A DNA stretch of 64,000 nucleotides, taken from assembly GCA_028819255.1 (NCBI GenBank), contig JAPPMB010000099.1:1-64000 (forward strand). Reading direction: 5' to 3'. Below the pieces are notes generated by a model. It saw only the letters and a program-made list of their open reading frames with translations, did no database searches and was not told the origin of the DNA. The position numbers and the translations under genes were made by a program. Positions 62,591 to 64,000 of this stretch are shown here, piece by piece (the stretch's first letter is position 1; each line of letters begins with the position of its first letter). The stretch is from Bryobacterales bacterium (lineage in GTDB: Bacteria > Acidobacteriota > Terriglobia > Bryobacterales > UBA6623).

Positions 62591-63718
62591 TCAGTGCACG
62601 ACAAACCGCCGGCCGCCATAGAGCTGGCCGAATTCCTCGCTCCTCAGACGCACCTCGACGGCGTGCGCGGTGAGTTCCTCGTCCACGGCGCTCGGATAGT
62701 AGCCAACCACGTACTCCGTCTCGGCCAGCGTTGAGAGCGAACCGAGAATCTGGCGGATCACCTTGCTGTTGATCACGGGCAGGTCATAGCTGCGCCCGCC
62801 CGTCTTGGGACCGATCTCGGCGAAAATCTGCTGGAGCGTTTCCTGGGAGCGGGAATTGGACTGGCGGTTGAGCTGGCCTTGAGGCTGCTGCCTCGGACTA
62901 AACTCGGGCTCCCCCCGCCGGGCGCCCTGCTGGTTCCCGCCTCCCAGGCCCGCCGGATTCGGCTGCCGGTGTTCCGTTTGGCCGGCGCGGCCGATTCCGA
63001 CACCACCGGCCAGCCCCTGCGCCCGCTGCCTAATGCGCTCATGGCCGAGGACGACCGGGTAGATGGGGATTCCGAACGCGTTCGCCGAGCGGACCACAAG
63101 CTCGGGATCGAGGTTGGTTGTGCTGAGGCCGTCCGAAAACACAACCATCATCCGCGACACGTTGCCGCCTCGGCTGGAGGCGTGGCGGGCCGTCTGCATG
63201 ATGGCCTCATAGACGCGACTGCCTCCCGCCTCCGATTCGAAGGACTGGTCGAGCGCCTTCTGGAGCTTCTGGAGATCGCGGGTGGGCCCGGTGAAGATCC
63301 TCAGCTTGCTTGCAAAGCCGTAGACTGAGATTTGGACGTCCTGCCGGAGCCCTTCGAGCATCGTGCTGCGAATCGCGTAGAAGTCCAGCAGCCCGGGCGT
63401 CATGACGCTGTAGCTGAAGTCGATCAGGAAAATGATCTCCGTCGGTATGGACCTCTGCGAAACCTCGCCGTCCGCGGGAGGGCCCTCGACAAACGCGATG
63501 TTCTGGGGAACGCCGTCTTCCAGCAATTCGAACGCCTCGCGCCCCAGCCCGTTGACGGAGGACTTCTTTCGATAGACGTGCAGGGGAACGACGACGAGGT
63601 TTGATTCGACCGAGATGATCAGGTCGGACCCTTCGGCCTCCTCCTGCTGGGCAGGCTGGGCGCCGGCGAGCGCAGCCATCGCCAGCGTCCCCACGATCAG
63701 AAGTGCGCGCTGGACCAT
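62591..63718 (-). CDS. VWFA-related acidobacterial-type secreted protein
   Basis: A 375-residue exported protein (signal peptide LLIVGTLAMAALAGAQ) with a VWA-like domain of the family known as VWFA-related acidobacterial domain. After VESNLVVVPLHVYRKKSSVNGL, where the family has its VxLDVVVxD-like start, comes the metal-site region IIFLIDFSYSVM (DxSxS-like) and MMVVFSDGLSTTN. A glutamine/arginine/asparagine-rich low-complexity segment (about residues 230-285) interrupts the domain. Function unknown. A GGAGGGAG ribosome-binding site and a TATACT hexamer lie upstream. Strong lineage marker. Confidence 0.88.
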   Translation of the reverse strand: MVQRALLIVGTLAMAALAGAQPAQQEEAEGSDLIISVESNLVVVPLHVYRKKSSVNGLGREAFELLEDGVPQNIAFVEGPPADGEVSQRSIPTEIIFLIDFSYSVMTPGLLDFYAIRSTMLEGLRQDVQISVYGFASKLRIFTGPTRDLQKLQKALDQSFESEAGGSRVYEAIMQTARHASSRGGNVSRMMVVFSDGLSTTNLDPELVVRSANAFGIPIYPVVLGHERIRQRAQGLAGGVGIGRAGQTEHRQPNPAGLGGGNQQGARRGEPEFSPRQQPQGQLNRQSNSRSQETLQQIFAEIGPKTGGRSYDLPVINSKVIRQILGSLSTLAETEYVVGYYPSAVDEELTAHAVEVRLRSEEFGQLYGGRRFVVH

Positions 63719-63918
63719 GTCAGCAGTCTCCCTCCGTATTCCGGGAGTTCCCAGGCTCGTACCCCGGAAGTGTGTGTGGACGGAGTATAGCAGACGTCTT
63801 CCGGAGCCGGATGCGCCGGTGCGCCCGTCCGGACCCTGTCGGCAATTCTCAATCCGGTCGCTTGTTCGCCGTGGGCTGTTCCTGCGAGGCGGGAGAGCAC
63901 CGCTTCCGGCTTCCGGAC

Positions 63919-64000
63919 TCAGCGCCCCCCGGTTTCCACGACGGGATGCGGCCCCAGGCCGTTGACACGCTCTTCCCCGAACGCCTCGACATCCTTGCCC
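63919..64000 (-). CDS. Right-edge partial gene, C-terminal end
   Basis: The minus strand reads an open frame from the window edge, KDVEAFGEERVNGLGPHPV then VETGGR, to a TGA at 63921-63919, with strong third-position GC bias. It looks like the last 26 codons of a gene outside the window. The family cannot be named. Between it and 63718 lies about 200 bp with the promoter region of the VWFA gene. Confidence 0.4.
   Translation of the reverse strand, partial: GKDVEAFGEERVNGLGPHPVVETGGR

Noticed and set aside
1-64000. tRNA genes, rRNA genes, CRISPR arrays, prophage or defence islands
   Set aside because: I looked for T-loop-like sequences, regular repeats, and phage, restriction or toxin-antitoxin genes and found none that held up.

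Overview
This is a 64-kb, GC-rich chromosomal segment that reads as Acidobacteriota. The lineage calls are a secreted VWFA-related protein of the acidobacterial type (62591-63718), a secreted protein of a type I associate with acidobacteria (45964-47061), paired DUF1592/DUF1552 proteins, LRR proteins and several Tat-exported Gfo/Idh/MocA oxidoreductases. Genes are dense, on both strands, in short operons with ATGA overlaps. I see no tRNA, rRNA or CRISPR array.

Layout. 0.4-5.5 kb: ceramidase-like hydrolase, cytochrome-containing DUF1592 protein and DUF1552 protein. 5.5-8.7 kb: two secreted leucine-rich-repeat proteins built from one repeated module. 8.7-11.3 kb: fucose-isomerase-like protein and a voltage-gated K+ channel with a zinc ribbon. 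11.3-16.0 kb: a three-gene Gld-like ABC operon. 16.4-22.8 kb: DsbA-like protein, two Gfo/Idh/MocA proteins, two membrane proteins and a zinc-type dehydrogenase. 22.8-28.0 kb: a decayed island with two hydrolase pseudogenes, a broken multiheme cytochrome, a frameshifted DUF3365 lipoprotein, one intact porin and an IS110 remnant. 28.1-36.6 kb: acyl-CoA ligase, aldehyde dehydrogenase, LpxL-like acyltransferase, TPR protein, transaldolase-like aldolase, MFS transporter. 36.6-42.3 kb: RNase J, AtuA-like domain protein, radical SAM protein, an unknown membrane-anchored protein and MurJ. 42.4-48.5 kb: prolyl oligopeptidase, sulfatase, unknown secreted protein, AIM24 protein and a sulfatase remnant. 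48.5-51.6 kb: an MtrB-like outer-membrane barrel and a decaheme MtrA/DmsE-like cytochrome. 51.7-56.5 kb: rpsO, pnp, formimidoyltransferase, ccmC and ccmD. 56.5-64 kb: another Gfo/Idh/MocA protein, a flavin-oxidase-family gene split by a fresh IS4-family insertion, a nucleoside transporter, plsY, an EVE protein and the VWFA protein.

How it works together. Envelope and respiration dominate: the decaheme cytochrome plus barrel would carry electrons across the outer membrane, CcmC/CcmD would supply heme for such cytochromes, and the DsbA-like protein may assist disulfide chemistry. Secreted hydrolases, sulfatase, Gfo/Idh/MocA oxidoreductases and sugar transporters suggest use of complex carbohydrates and lipids. 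The most informative observations are the MtrA/MtrB-like pair, the decayed second cytochrome-porin cassette sitting inside a split esterase gene, an IS4 insertion whose 11-bp target duplication allows exact reconstruction of the broken gene, and a recurring TANNNT hexamer 6-12 nt before many start codons, which suggests widespread leaderless or very-short-leader transcription.
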